From the NCBI GenBank assembly GCA_035945115.1, contig DASZAN010000063.1, positions 1-64,000 of the forward strand: a DNA stretch of 64,000 nt, given 5' to 3'. Shown one piece after another: positions 48,987-57,313 of the stretch (the stretch's first letter is position 1; every line of letters starts with the position of its first letter). The stretch comes from DAHUYF01 sp035945115 (lineage in GTDB: Bacteria > Pseudomonadota > Alphaproteobacteria > ATCC43930 > CGMCC-115725). A program made the position numbers and the translations under genes. Below the pieces are notes generated by a model. That model had not been told where the DNA came from, did no database searches, and was given only the letters and a program-made list of their open reading frames with translations.

Positions 48987-49586
48987 TCATCTCCGGGCTG
49001 GCTCTTTATTCTTCTTGGTCTTCGCCGCACCCTTAAAAAAGTCGGGGTAGTCTTGGCACGGACGGCGATCATACGTCTCGCCGTTCCAAATCATGATCCC
49101 GTCGGTCTCCATGGTGCGTCCCTCTTCATCATCACAGTCTCGCTCCCAGCCGAGATCAAGGCGATAAAAGCCGTGGTCGGTTCGGCGCAGAACCTTGATG
49201 TCCCAACCTGAGACGTGGGTATCCGCAACGTGCTTCCATTTGCCCTGCTCTCTCAGAAAGATGTGGAGATCGGCGCCCGCCGAACCACCGAACCCACAGC
49301 CGCCGACTTGTATGAATGCTCCGAGGACGCCTCTTGGATTCAACGGCGCGGTCGCGCCGCTGAATTTTGCGAGAGGATCGCGGCACCGATCGTCATCATC
49401 GTAGCGATCGAGGTAGTACCTCAGCTCTGGATCTTTGGAAAACTCCGCCGTGACCAAGTCACGTAGTAAAGGAGACAGCGGTTTGTCAAAGTTGACGCTA
49501 TAAAGCACGGCGCCGGCCGAGGCACGATACGTCGAAAAGAGCATCAACCCAACCAGAGCCACCACGATCGCGCGACATATGCTCAT
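48987..49586 (-). CDS. Secreted hypothetical protein
   Basis: The 199-residue product has a signal peptide (AIVVALVGLMLFSTYRASAGA, in parts) and an exported domain with DRYDDDDRCRDP, several cysteines (for example VGGCGFGG, RDCDDEEG and RPCQDYPDFF) that could form disulfides, and a lysine-rich tail AAKTKKNKEP. Codon choice is less GC-biased than in its neighbours. No family is recognised. It lies between pcaHGB and the lysozyme-like gene, all on the minus strand but with sizeable gaps. Confidence 0.75.
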   Translation of the reverse strand: MSICRAIVVALVGLMLFSTYRASAGAVLYSVNFDKPLSPLLRDLVTAEFSKDPELRYYLDRYDDDDRCRDPLAKFSGATAPLNPRGVLGAFIQVGGCGFGGSAGADLHIFLREQGKWKHVADTHVSGWDIKVLRRTDHGFYRLDLGWERDCDDEEGRTMETDGIMIWNGETYDRRPCQDYPDFFKGAAKTKKNKEPARR

Positions 49587-49633
49587 GGTATCGCTTACCC
49601 CGCACAGCGCTTCGCGTACCCCATGATCACTTC

Positions 49634-50731
49634 CTATCGTCGAGATGGCGTATAGGGCACGTCTTGAGCACGGCGCAGCCGTCGCGCGATCGCGGGATCA
49701 TTCTTCTTAGAGGATAAGCCTTTCGTCCTCCATCCGTTACTTGCCACGCGCTCTACAAAGTCGGCAGTGCCGGGGACGCCCCCGCGATGCGCGGCAGCGA
49801 TGATGCCGGCACGCGTTATCTTAATCGTGCGGCCCTCGTCATCAGTGTAGGTCTGCCCTTGCTGAGCTAAATTCCAGAGCGAGGTGCGTTGGGTGGTGCC
49901 ATCGCTCGCCGTCACCGTGACGAACGTGTTTCGCGCCTGTACCTCTTCGCGCGCGAGCACAGTATCGAGCGCCGTTTCCTGCGCCTCGCGATTGTCGAGA
50001 AAATCCCGGTCGCTGGTGACCCCATGTTTCGCCGCTTCCGCGGTCCAACGGCCTTTGTCATCGACCCAGCCGATGTCCTGAAGGGCGGTCCCTTTCTGCA
50101 ATTGGTAGCGGCCCAAGGCTTTGCCGCTTTGCCTTTCTTCGTCATACCCATCGGTCTCAGGCCTGTGCTCCGTTGATTGCTCCTCGCCGGCGATGAAATT
50201 GCGGAACTTTTGATTGCGCCGCGTCTTCCAGGGATGCGCTTTCGCGTCGGCCGCATTGGGGGTCTCCCGGTTCGCCGTGGCCACTGGCGTCACGGCGCCG
50301 CCCGCTGCGCCATCGGCATCGGTGAATTGTCCACCGGTGCCGTCAGGCGAGTGCGCCGGCCTGTGGTAGGGGTTGTATTTCTTGCGAGTGGGATCGCGGG
50401 CGAGCTTGGCTACGGCATCGGTCGAAAGCGGTGGCAGCTTCAGCAGTGCCGTCGCAACGGCGGCTTTGGCCATGTCACCCGCTTCAAGAGCCCGCGCCGC
50501 CACGCCAAGCCCGGAAAGCCGGCAGGCGAGGTCGGCCGGTGTGAACGGTTCGTAGGCGAGCGCGAGCGTTCGAGCGATCTCCTCGGCCGGGCGGACGCGG
50601 TATACGCGGTGTCCGTTCGCTTCCGCCGCCTCCACCAGCACCACTGGCCCAAGCGCCACCCCACACGCATCACAGCAAAGCTCGGCGTCGCCGCGTTTTC
50701 CTAGCCGAAACATCGGCATCGAGCCGTCCAC
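49634..50731 (-). CDS. Hypothetical protein with a lysozyme-like GRYQ segment
   Basis: The 365-residue product starts at GTG 50731, with AGGAGG five bases ahead. The first part has CCDACG, a possible metal or redox site. A linker YNPYHRPAHSPDGTGGQFTD resembles the NPDGGQW-type motif found before effector domains in rhizobial proteins. The C-terminal half (KALGRYQLQKGTALQDIGWVDDKGRWT, in parts; later AAAHRGGVPG) resembles phage-like peptidoglycan hydrolases with GRYQ. No signal peptide is visible. A cell-wall or injected role is speculative. Confidence 0.6.
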   Translation of the reverse strand: MDGSMPMFRLGKRGDAELCCDACGVALGPVVLVEAAEANGHRVYRVRPAEEIARTLALAYEPFTPADLACRLSGLGVAARALEAGDMAKAAVATALLKLPPLSTDAVAKLARDPTRKKYNPYHRPAHSPDGTGGQFTDADGAAGGAVTPVATANRETPNAADAKAHPWKTRRNQKFRNFIAGEEQSTEHRPETDGYDEERQSGKALGRYQLQKGTALQDIGWVDDKGRWTAEAAKHGVTSDRDFLDNREAQETALDTVLAREEVQARNTFVTVTASDGTTQRTSLWNLAQQGQTYTDDEGRTIKITRAGIIAAAHRGGVPGTADFVERVASNGWRTKGLSSKKNDPAIARRLRRAQDVPYTPSRR

Positions 50732-50761
50732 CGCCGCCTCCTGCGCTGGCCTGAGGGCGGG

Positions 50762-50791
50762 ACGCTACGCTAATTGCGTACGATCTGTCAA
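50762..50791 (-). promoter_or_regulatory. Possible promoter of the lysozyme-like gene
   Basis: On the minus strand TTGACA (50786-50791) is a perfect -35 box; TAGCGT (50762-50767) follows after 18 bases as a weak -10. A short inverted repeat TACGC/GCGTA overlaps the -10 and could bind a regulator. The GTG start is about 30 bases downstream. Confidence 0.35.
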
Positions 50792-50837
50792 ATCACAAGT
50801 TCTTGATATGTTCGCGGACGGCGCCGGTCCGGCCCGT

Positions 50838-52253
50838 TCAACTCGAGCGGCGAGACGCCGCCACGATGAGTCCCTCTTCCCGTGTGAACCGCCACGCGCT
50901 GAGGAGACCAAGGGAGAGCACCGGAATGAAGGCGGCAAAGACCCAGAATCCCGCGATCCGCGCAGAACTCGCGGTGATGCCTTCAGCCAACCCGACCGCG
51001 TTGGCCGCAATTCCCGTTGCCGCGGCTCCGAGGCTGTACGCGATCGTCTGCACGGTTGCGGGAGCGGCTGCCGCAAGCATTTTCTCGTGCTCCCGAGCGT
51101 TCTGCACGATGAGATGCACAATCGATGGCCAGCTCACGCCAAATCCCAAACCTTGCAACAAGGCGCAGGAGATGATTCCAGCGAAATAGCCCAGTGGCAC
51201 GGCGAGCGCAAAGCCAGCGGCGCCGATGAAGACGAGTATCGCACCGGCACGGATCGCGACTCTGCCAGCCTCAGGCTTGATGCCCGCGAGCGCCATCGTG
51301 CCAGCCGTCCACGCCAGAGCTTCTCCGGCGAGAATGTATCCGGAGACCAGCGGGTCGGTTCCGAACATCGCCTGCAAAATCAGCGGGCCGTGGGCCCAAA
51401 AGCCCGTCGTCGCAGCCGCAAGGGCAAAGACGGTGACAAGGCCGAGGCCGACCGGACGGCGCCAACTCAGGGTGTCTTCGGGCAGGAGGCGGTGCGGCGA
51501 GCGCTTGTCGAGCCACGCGGCAAGCCACAACAGGCCCACACCGGAGGCGCCTTCCACAATCGAAATGTCCCGGTCGTTCGCGGCACCCGCCGCGGCGATC
51601 GCGTAGCTCGCCGCGCTCAGCACCAAGAGCGGGAAGAAGTTCCATTGCTCAACCTTGTTTGCGCCGGCGGGCCGGGATGGCATCACGATCGCCGCCATGC
51701 CTGCGAGCAAACCGGCCTGTAAAGCAAAGGACCAGAAGGTCAGGCGCCAAGCACCGAGATGAACAAAGACGCCGCCGATAAGCGGACCGAGAAGAGAGCC
51801 AGCACTCCAGATGACCGCAACGATCCCGAAAAGGCGGCCCCACAGCGCCGCCGCGAACCACTGCTGGATTGCCACATAGCTGAGCGAGGGGAGCATCCCG
51901 CCGCCCACGCCCTGGATCAACCGGCCAGTCAGCACGATTGCCATGGTCGGCGCTAGGGCCGCCGTAAGACAGCCTGCCCCGTAAATCGTCGCCGCACCAG
52001 CGAGCACGTTGCCGATGCCCGTTCGCTGGGAGAGCCGAGCCGTCGCGGAGCCCGCAACCACCGCGCCGATCTGATAGAGCGAGATCGTCCATGCGACATA
52101 GGCGGTGTCGCGGATCTCGCTCACCAATGCCGGCACCACGGTGGCCGTCGCCAGCGAATCCGCGGCATGCAGCCATACGCCGAGGCAAACCAGGAGAAAG
52201 CGACCGATCCCGCCCGCCACCGCGAGTTCCCGCCAAGCGCCTTGCCGCTTCAT
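50838..52253 (-). CDS. MFS transporter, DHA2-like exporter
   Basis: The 471-residue protein has about 14 hydrophobic segments and drug-exporter motifs: ATATVVPALVSEI in helix 1, ISLYQIGAVVAG, TGRLIQGVGGGMLPSLSYV (motif C-like) and GPLIGGVF. It probably expels toxic compounds with proton uptake. It is divergent from soxR, and a perfect SoxR-box palindrome stands in the 83-base intergenic region, with a TTTACC -35 box on this gene's strand as in soxS. Induction by redox-cycling compounds is therefore likely. Confidence 0.88.
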   Translation of the reverse strand: MKRQGAWRELAVAGGIGRFLLVCLGVWLHAADSLATATVVPALVSEIRDTAYVAWTISLYQIGAVVAGSATARLSQRTGIGNVLAGAATIYGAGCLTAALAPTMAIVLTGRLIQGVGGGMLPSLSYVAIQQWFAAALWGRLFGIVAVIWSAGSLLGPLIGGVFVHLGAWRLTFWSFALQAGLLAGMAAIVMPSRPAGANKVEQWNFFPLLVLSAASYAIAAAGAANDRDISIVEGASGVGLLWLAAWLDKRSPHRLLPEDTLSWRRPVGLGLVTVFALAAATTGFWAHGPLILQAMFGTDPLVSGYILAGEALAWTAGTMALAGIKPEAGRVAIRAGAILVFIGAAGFALAVPLGYFAGIISCALLQGLGFGVSWPSIVHLIVQNAREHEKMLAAAAPATVQTIAYSLGAAATGIAANAVGLAEGITASSARIAGFWVFAAFIPVLSLGLLSAWRFTREEGLIVAASRRSS

Positions 52254-52302
52254 CGACGCTCCCGAAGCGCACCTTGCCAGTCCGAACGATTGTTCCCGAC
52301 AA

Positions 52303-52320
52303 CCTCAACTTAAGTTGAGG
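52303..52320. promoter_or_regulatory. SoxR box
   Basis: CCTCAACTTAAGTTGAGG is a perfect 18-base palindrome, nearly the same as the Escherichia coli soxS operator. On the minus strand TTTACC (52319-52324) overlaps it as the -35, the same arrangement as in soxS. The -10 is weak. It should let SoxR switch on the MFS gene and perhaps control soxR itself. Confidence 0.85.
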
Positions 52321-52336
52321 TAAAGGGAAATCTGCG

Positions 52337-52777
52337 ATGCCGCCCGAACTTACCATCGGTGAAGTCGCCGCGCGCAGCGGCGTTGCCGTCTCGGCGCTCC
52401 ATTTCTATGAAAGGAAAGGGCTCATCCAGAGCGCGCGCACTCGCGGCAATCAGCGACGCTATGGGCGCGAAGTGCTGCGACGCATCGCCGTGATACAGGC
52501 AGCGCGCGAGCTCGGCATATCGCTCGCGGAAGTCGGTGCCACGCTCGCGCGCTTACCCGATCATCGCTCGCCCTCTCGCGCCGATTGGGAGCGGATATCG
52601 CGCACATGGGCCGGCGATCTCGACCGCCGCATCGCCTCGCTCAAGAGGCTGCGCGAGCGGCTCGCCGGCTGTATCGGCTGTGGCTGTCTCTCGCTTGATC
52701 GCTGCGCCATCTTCAATGCCGGCGATCACCTCGCCAGCAAGGGAAGCGGTGCCGCTTTGCTACAAGGCGCGGGCTAG
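52337..52777 (+). CDS. soxR: Redox-sensitive activator SoxR
   Basis: A 146-residue MerR-family regulator with helix-turn-helix LTIGEVAARSGVAVSALHFYE (in parts) and a dimer helix. The [2Fe-2S] site is complete: Cys112, Cys115, Cys117 and Cys123 in CIGCGCLSLDRC. Oxidation of this cluster by redox-active drugs turns it into an activator. As in most bacteria outside enterics, no soxS is near; the divergent MFS gene and its SoxR box show the target directly. Confidence 0.96.
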   Translation: MPPELTIGEVAARSGVAVSALHFYERKGLIQSARTRGNQRRYGREVLRRIAVIQAARELGISLAEVGATLARLPDHRSPSRADWERISRTWAGDLDRRIASLKRLRERLAGCIGCGCLSLDRCAIFNAGDHLASKGSGAALLQGAG

Positions 52778-52838
52778 TGCCTCATGCGCTCAAGCAGAAG
52801 CTGACCACAGCTCGGTGCGATAGGCTGCCATCGCCCGA

Positions 52839-53810
52839 CTATTCGATCACCTCGTCGGCTTGGGCGAGGAGGTTGGGGGACGGCTCGAGGCCGAGTGCCT
52901 TTGCGGTCTTTAGATTGATAACGAGCTCGAATTTTGCCGGCTGAAGCACCGGCAGCTCCGCCGGGTTTGCGCCATGAAGAACTTTGCCGACATAGATGCC
53001 CATCTGGCGGTAGAGATCGGAGAGGCTCGGTCCATAGCTCATGAGCCCACCGGCCACGACGAGTTCGCGGGCCTGGTACATCGCGGGTATTGCATCGTGC
53101 GAAGCAAGCTCCACGAGCCGTCGAGTGTTGATAAAGGCGTCGGGCTGGGCGAGCAGTGCATCTGCGTGGATCTCGTGCACTCTCTTGAAGGCGGCGTCGA
53201 TTTCGTCTTCGCTGCTCGCATGCACGATCTCAATACGCTGGCCGAGCTTGCGCGCGGCATCGACTGCATCCCGCACATTTGGCGCGGTGATCGGATTGCG
53301 CGGATTGACCAGAAAGGCGATCAATGTCGCGGCGGGCAGCAACTCGCGCAATAAGCCGATCTGCTTGGCGGCAAGACCGCCGAACATCGAGCTCACGCCG
53401 GTTGCGTTGCCACCTGGCCGATTGAGGCTCGCCACAAGGCCGCTCGCGACCGGATCTTCGCCGGTAAAGAAAACCACGGGGATCTTCCCCGCGGCACGTT
53501 TTGCCGCAGCGGCTGCCGGCGTGTTTGCCGCAATCACGGCGACCTGATGGCGGACAAGATCATTCGCCATCTCCGGAATGCGGTCATAGTGACCCTCAGC
53601 CCAGCGATATTCGATCGCGATGTTTTGGCCGACGCTATAGCCCGTTTCCGCAAGGCCACGAATGAAGGCATCCAGGTAGGGGGCGTAGCTCGTTGCCGAT
53701 GATCCATTGAGGAAGCCGATGACCGGTGTCGCCGTCTGCTGTGCCCGCGCGATGAGGGGCCAAGCAGCCATCGCACTGCCGATCACCGTGATGAAGTCCC
53801 GACGCCTCAT
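52839..53810 (-). CDS. ABC-type substrate-binding protein (PF04392-like)
   Basis: The 323-residue product starts MRRRDFITVIGSAMAAWPLIARAQQ (in parts), a twin-arginine-like signal typical of this family in Bradyrhizobium and relatives. It has two periplasmic-binding lobes (PVIGFLNGSS, FIRGLAETGYSVGQNIAIEYRW in parts, and GGLMSYGPSLSDLYRQ). It is an orphan: no permease or ATPase is adjacent, as is common for this expanded family. Ligand unknown, perhaps tryptophan or sugar-like compounds. It lies 23 bases after the acyl-CoA ligase gene. Confidence 0.87.
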   Translation of the reverse strand: MRRRDFITVIGSAMAAWPLIARAQQTATPVIGFLNGSSATSYAPYLDAFIRGLAETGYSVGQNIAIEYRWAEGHYDRIPEMANDLVRHQVAVIAANTPAAAAAKRAAGKIPVVFFTGEDPVASGLVASLNRPGGNATGVSSMFGGLAAKQIGLLRELLPAATLIAFLVNPRNPITAPNVRDAVDAARKLGQRIEIVHASSEDEIDAAFKRVHEIHADALLAQPDAFINTRRLVELASHDAIPAMYQARELVVAGGLMSYGPSLSDLYRQMGIYVGKVLHGANPAELPVLQPAKFELVINLKTAKALGLEPSPNLLAQADEVIE

Positions 53811-53833
53811 GACGCCTTTTTTAGTCTCGCGGT

Positions 53834-55405
53834 TCAATTCACCTGCCGCTCGCGGCCTTCCCAATAAGGCTTGCGCAATTCGCGCTTGAGGATCTTGCCC
53901 GAGGGGTTGCGCGGCAAGGTCTCGGCGAAGTCGATGGAGCGCGGCACCTTGTAGCCGGCGATGCGCTCTCGCGCGAAGTCGATGAGCTCCTTTACCGTGA
54001 CTTGGGCGCCTGGCTTCTTCACCACGATCGCCTTCACCGCCTCGCCCCATTGCGGGTCGGGGATGCCGATCACCGCCACGTCGGCGACGGCGGGATGGCT
54101 GAAGAGGGCGCTCTCGATCTCGGCCGGATAGATGTTCTCGCCGCCCGAGACGATCATGTCCTTGACGCGATCGTAGATGTAGAGATATCCCGCCTCGTCC
54201 TTGTAGCCGGCATCGCCGGTGTAGAGCCAACCGCCGCGGATCGTGCGCGCGGTCGCCTCCGGCAGATTCCAGTATCCCTTCATGTTCTGCGGCGTACGGC
54301 AGATGATCTCGCCCACCGCGCGCGGCGGCAGCTCCTTGCCCTCGGCATCGACGATCTTCACTTCGATGCTAGCCATGGGCTTGCCGCAGGATTTCATGCG
54401 CTCGATCGCGTGCTCGCCGTGATCCTCGGGCGGGAGATAGGTGATGGCGCCGGTGGTCTCGGTGAGGCCATAGACTTGCGCCAGGCCGCAGCCAAACACT
54501 TGAAGCGAGCGGCGGATGAGATCGAGCGGCGCCGGCGAGGCACCATAGAAGATGAGGTCGAGCGAGGAGAAATCGGTGTCGCGGCATTGCGGCACCTGCA
54601 ACAGGAAGAGCAGCATCGCCGGCACGAAGATCGTCTTGGTGATGCGGTAGCGCGGGATGGTCGCGAGGATGGCGGGCGGGTCGAACTCCTTGCAAAGCAC
54701 GTTCTCGAGGCCGCGATAAAGCCCGATGAGCGCCCAGCCGCTGCCGCCGATATGGAAGAGCGGCATGCAGACGAGGCTCACATCGTCATCGTGCCAGCTG
54801 CCCCATTCCCTTAGCGCCGTCGGGAGCAAGGTGAGGAGATTGGCGTGGGTGAGCTGCGCCCCTTTGGGATGGCCGGTGGTGCCGCTCGTATACATCTGGA
54901 TCGCCACCTCGCCCCGGTCGATGGGACGGTCGGGATCGTGCGACGGCTGGCGCGCGCGCCATTCCTCGTAGGAAGGCCACCGCGGATGATTGCCGTCGAG
55001 CGCGACGATGCGGCGCACCGTCTTGAGCACCGGCTCGATCGTCTCGACGAGCGCGTAGTAATCGGCGCCGACGAAGAGCAATTCCGCCTCGGCGTCGTCC
55101 ACCACATAGGCCACCTCGGGAGCCGCGAGGCGGAAGTTGACCGGCACCAGCACCGCACCCGACTTGCACGTACCGAACCACAGCTCGAAGAAAGGCGGCG
55201 TATTCTTGGCAAGGATGGCGACGCGCGTGCCCGGCGCGATGCGTTCGGCCGCCAAGCCGTTCGCCACTTGATTGGCACGGCGATCGAGCATGGCGTAGCT
55301 GATGCGCGCGCCCTCGAAATGAAGCGCGGTCTTGTCCGGCCGCAGCCGGGCATGGACCCGCGTCACATCGGCGACGGTGCGGATATCATTGTCGACGGCG
55401 AGCAT
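53834..55405 (-). CDS. AMP-dependent acyl-CoA ligase
   Basis: A 523-residue member of the adenylate-forming family that joins a carboxylic acid to CoA using ATP. Motifs: YTSGTTGHPKGAQLTH for ATP/phosphate binding, VYGLTETTGAI, GWLYTGDAGY, DRVKDMIVSGGENIYP and the C-terminal catalytic lysine in NPSGKILKRELR. GGAGGAG precedes ATG 55405. The length fits medium/long-chain fatty acid or aromatic acid ligases; the substrate is not decided. It is divergent from the HD-domain gene. Confidence 0.92.
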   Translation of the reverse strand: MLAVDNDIRTVADVTRVHARLRPDKTALHFEGARISYAMLDRRANQVANGLAAERIAPGTRVAILAKNTPPFFELWFGTCKSGAVLVPVNFRLAAPEVAYVVDDAEAELLFVGADYYALVETIEPVLKTVRRIVALDGNHPRWPSYEEWRARQPSHDPDRPIDRGEVAIQMYTSGTTGHPKGAQLTHANLLTLLPTALREWGSWHDDDVSLVCMPLFHIGGSGWALIGLYRGLENVLCKEFDPPAILATIPRYRITKTIFVPAMLLFLLQVPQCRDTDFSSLDLIFYGASPAPLDLIRRSLQVFGCGLAQVYGLTETTGAITYLPPEDHGEHAIERMKSCGKPMASIEVKIVDAEGKELPPRAVGEIICRTPQNMKGYWNLPEATARTIRGGWLYTGDAGYKDEAGYLYIYDRVKDMIVSGGENIYPAEIESALFSHPAVADVAVIGIPDPQWGEAVKAIVVKKPGAQVTVKELIDFARERIAGYKVPRSIDFAETLPRNPSGKILKRELRKPYWEGRERQVN

Positions 55406-55658
55406 GTGCGCGCTCCTCCCAATCCATGGTTCCTCGTGGCCATGTTCTTCTTGGCCGGCGGTCGCGCCCTCCTGGCGCACCGTGGCAGCGTCAGTCTGTC
55501 AAAGAGCGGCACGCCGGCCAAGTCTTCTTGCGTCGGTGCAGCGCCGGAATTTGTTGCAATGCAAAAATCAGGGGGCGGCTGCGCGGCGCCGCAGGCTGGA
55601 CAGGCCGGGCGCGGTCCCCGATCATGGCCGGCAAACGATAGGCTCGGAGGAGAGCGCC

Positions 55659-56423
55659 ATGCCCGATGATGCCGTGACCGCCGCTTCGCCCGCCGCCGCC
55701 GAGGGCGCCGCGCCGCAGGGCGAGCGCCGCCGCATCATCTTCCCCTCCTCGATCGGCACGATGGGAACGCCCGCCTTCCAGGAGCGCGTCGCCCTCTTCA
55801 ACGAGCTCGGTCCCGATGCCGTGATGATGATGGGCGACAATCCGGCGCTGGCGAGGATGCCGGAAAAGCCGACCCTCGCCGATTTCTTCCGCTATCGCCT
55901 CTTTCCGCGCGGCGTCAATCACCTGCTGCAGAGCGCGACCCTCGCACGCAAGGCCGGGCTCAGCGAAAAGATGGTGCTCGCCTGCCTCCTCCACGATATC
56001 GGCTTTGCCGGCTTCATGGGGAGCGATCACGGCTACTGGGGCGCACAGCTCATCGGCCCCTATGTCGATGACGAGGTGAGCTGGGCGGTGCGCTACCACC
56101 AAGCGCTGCGCTTCTTTGCCGACGAAAGCGTCGGCTACGGCTATCCCGACGCCTATCTCCGCTTCTTCGGCCCCGATTACGTGCCGCCGCCTTACATCCA
56201 GGAGGAATACAAAGTGGCGCGCGAGCACCGCTGGTACATGTCGGCGCGCATGATCACCGTCTACGACGTCTACGCCTTCGATCCTAACGCGGTGGTGCGT
56301 CTCGAGGACTTCACCGACCTCATCGGCCGCCACTTCAAGCAACCGAAGGAAGGCTTGGGCTTCGACGGCTCGCCCGTCGCGCATATGTGGCGCAGCATCA
56401 TCTGGCCCAACAACTTCCTTTAG
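55659..56423 (+). CDS. HD-domain protein
   Basis: The 254-residue product has an HD-type metal site: histidine in VNHLLQSATLARKAG and the HD pair in LLHDIGFAGF, with later HQALRFF. After the HD part it continues FADESVGYGYPDAYLRFFGPDY (in parts). Family members are phosphohydrolases or, in PhnZ/MIOX-like proteins, di-iron oxygenases. CGGAGGAG stands before ATG 55659; the frame is open further upstream but lies in the intergenic region. The DUF427 gene follows 103 bases later on the same strand. Confidence 0.78.
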   Translation: MPDDAVTAASPAAAEGAAPQGERRRIIFPSSIGTMGTPAFQERVALFNELGPDAVMMMGDNPALARMPEKPTLADFFRYRLFPRGVNHLLQSATLARKAGLSEKMVLACLLHDIGFAGFMGSDHGYWGAQLIGPYVDDEVSWAVRYHQALRFFADESVGYGYPDAYLRFFGPDYVPPPYIQEEYKVAREHRWYMSARMITVYDVYAFDPNAVVRLEDFTDLIGRHFKQPKEGLGFDGSPVAHMWRSIIWPNNFL

Positions 56424-56526
56424 GTCGCGCTCGAGCCGCCGCGCGGGGAACTTGCCCGTGCCGCATCGGTTGCCGTGCTGGGACGCGCGGTCCATTTTCG
56501 TTCAGTCCTCAAGCAAGGAGCAGGCC

Positions 56527-57297
56527 ATGGCGGATGAGGCGCGGAGCGAGCGGGGCGAGAAGACCGCCCATCGCATCAGCTTCGAGGCGAGCCCGAAGCG
56601 CGTGCGCGTCATGTTCAACGGCAAGACCATTGTCGACACGCTCGCCGCCGGTCTCATGCGCGAAACCCGCCATTTGCCGGTCTACTATTTCCCGCCAGGC
56701 GACGTGCGCATGGATTTGCTCGAGCGGACCAACCACCGGAGTCATTGTCCCTATAAGGGCGATGCCTCCTATTGGACGCTCCGGGTCGGCGGGCGCAGCG
56801 CCGAGAACGCGGTGTGGAGCTACGAGGACCCACTACCCGAGATGGCGGCGATCAAAGGACGGATCGCCTTCTATTGGGACAAGGTCGATCATTGGTTCGA
56901 AGAGGACGAGGAAATCTTCGGCCATGCCCGCGATCCCTATCATCGCGTCGATGTGCGCCCGAGTTCGCGGGAGGTCCGCGTGACGCTCGCGGGTGAAATG
57001 CTGGCACGGACGCGGCGCGCGCTGTTCCTGTTCGAGACAGGCTTGCCGACGCGCTACTACATCCCGCGCGAGGATGTCCGCATGGACCTGCTGGCGCCGT
57101 CATCGACGCGGTCGACCTGTCCTTACAAGGGCGATGCCTCCTATTGGTCGGCGCGGCTCGGCGAGCGCACGGTCAAAGACATCGCTTGGGCGTACCTCGC
57201 GCCGCTGCCGGACTGCCCGCTCATCAAGGATCATCTCTGCTTTTATCCCGAACGCGTCGATCGCCTCGAGGTCGAAGGCGAACCGACGCGCGGTTGA
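56527..57297 (+). CDS. Tandem DUF427 protein
   Basis: The 256-residue product contains two copies of the DUF427 domain, at about residues 17-120 and 140-245. Each copy holds the same core: YYFPPGDVRMDLLE with CPYKGDASYW in the first, and YYIPREDVRMDLLA with CPYKGDASYW in the second. AAGGAG precedes ATG 56527. DUF427 proteins are small beta-tent-like folds of unknown role, often beside redox or aldehyde enzymes. It lies in line with the HD gene upstream and the beta-propeller gene 16 bases downstream. Confidence 0.9.
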   Translation: MADEARSERGEKTAHRISFEASPKRVRVMFNGKTIVDTLAAGLMRETRHLPVYYFPPGDVRMDLLERTNHRSHCPYKGDASYWTLRVGGRSAENAVWSYEDPLPEMAAIKGRIAFYWDKVDHWFEEDEEIFGHARDPYHRVDVRPSSREVRVTLAGEMLARTRRALFLFETGLPTRYYIPREDVRMDLLAPSSTRSTCPYKGDASYWSARLGERTVKDIAWAYLAPLPDCPLIKDHLCFYPERVDRLEVEGEPTRG

Positions 57298-57313
57298 ACC
57301 GGCGAGGTGAGCG

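Noticed and set aside
53834..53834. Fusion of the acyl-CoA ligase and the downstream substrate-binding protein
   Set aside because: One frame appears to run from the ligase side into the binding protein, but the ligase is read in another frame to its own stop at 53834, and the binding protein has its own ATG and signal at 53810.
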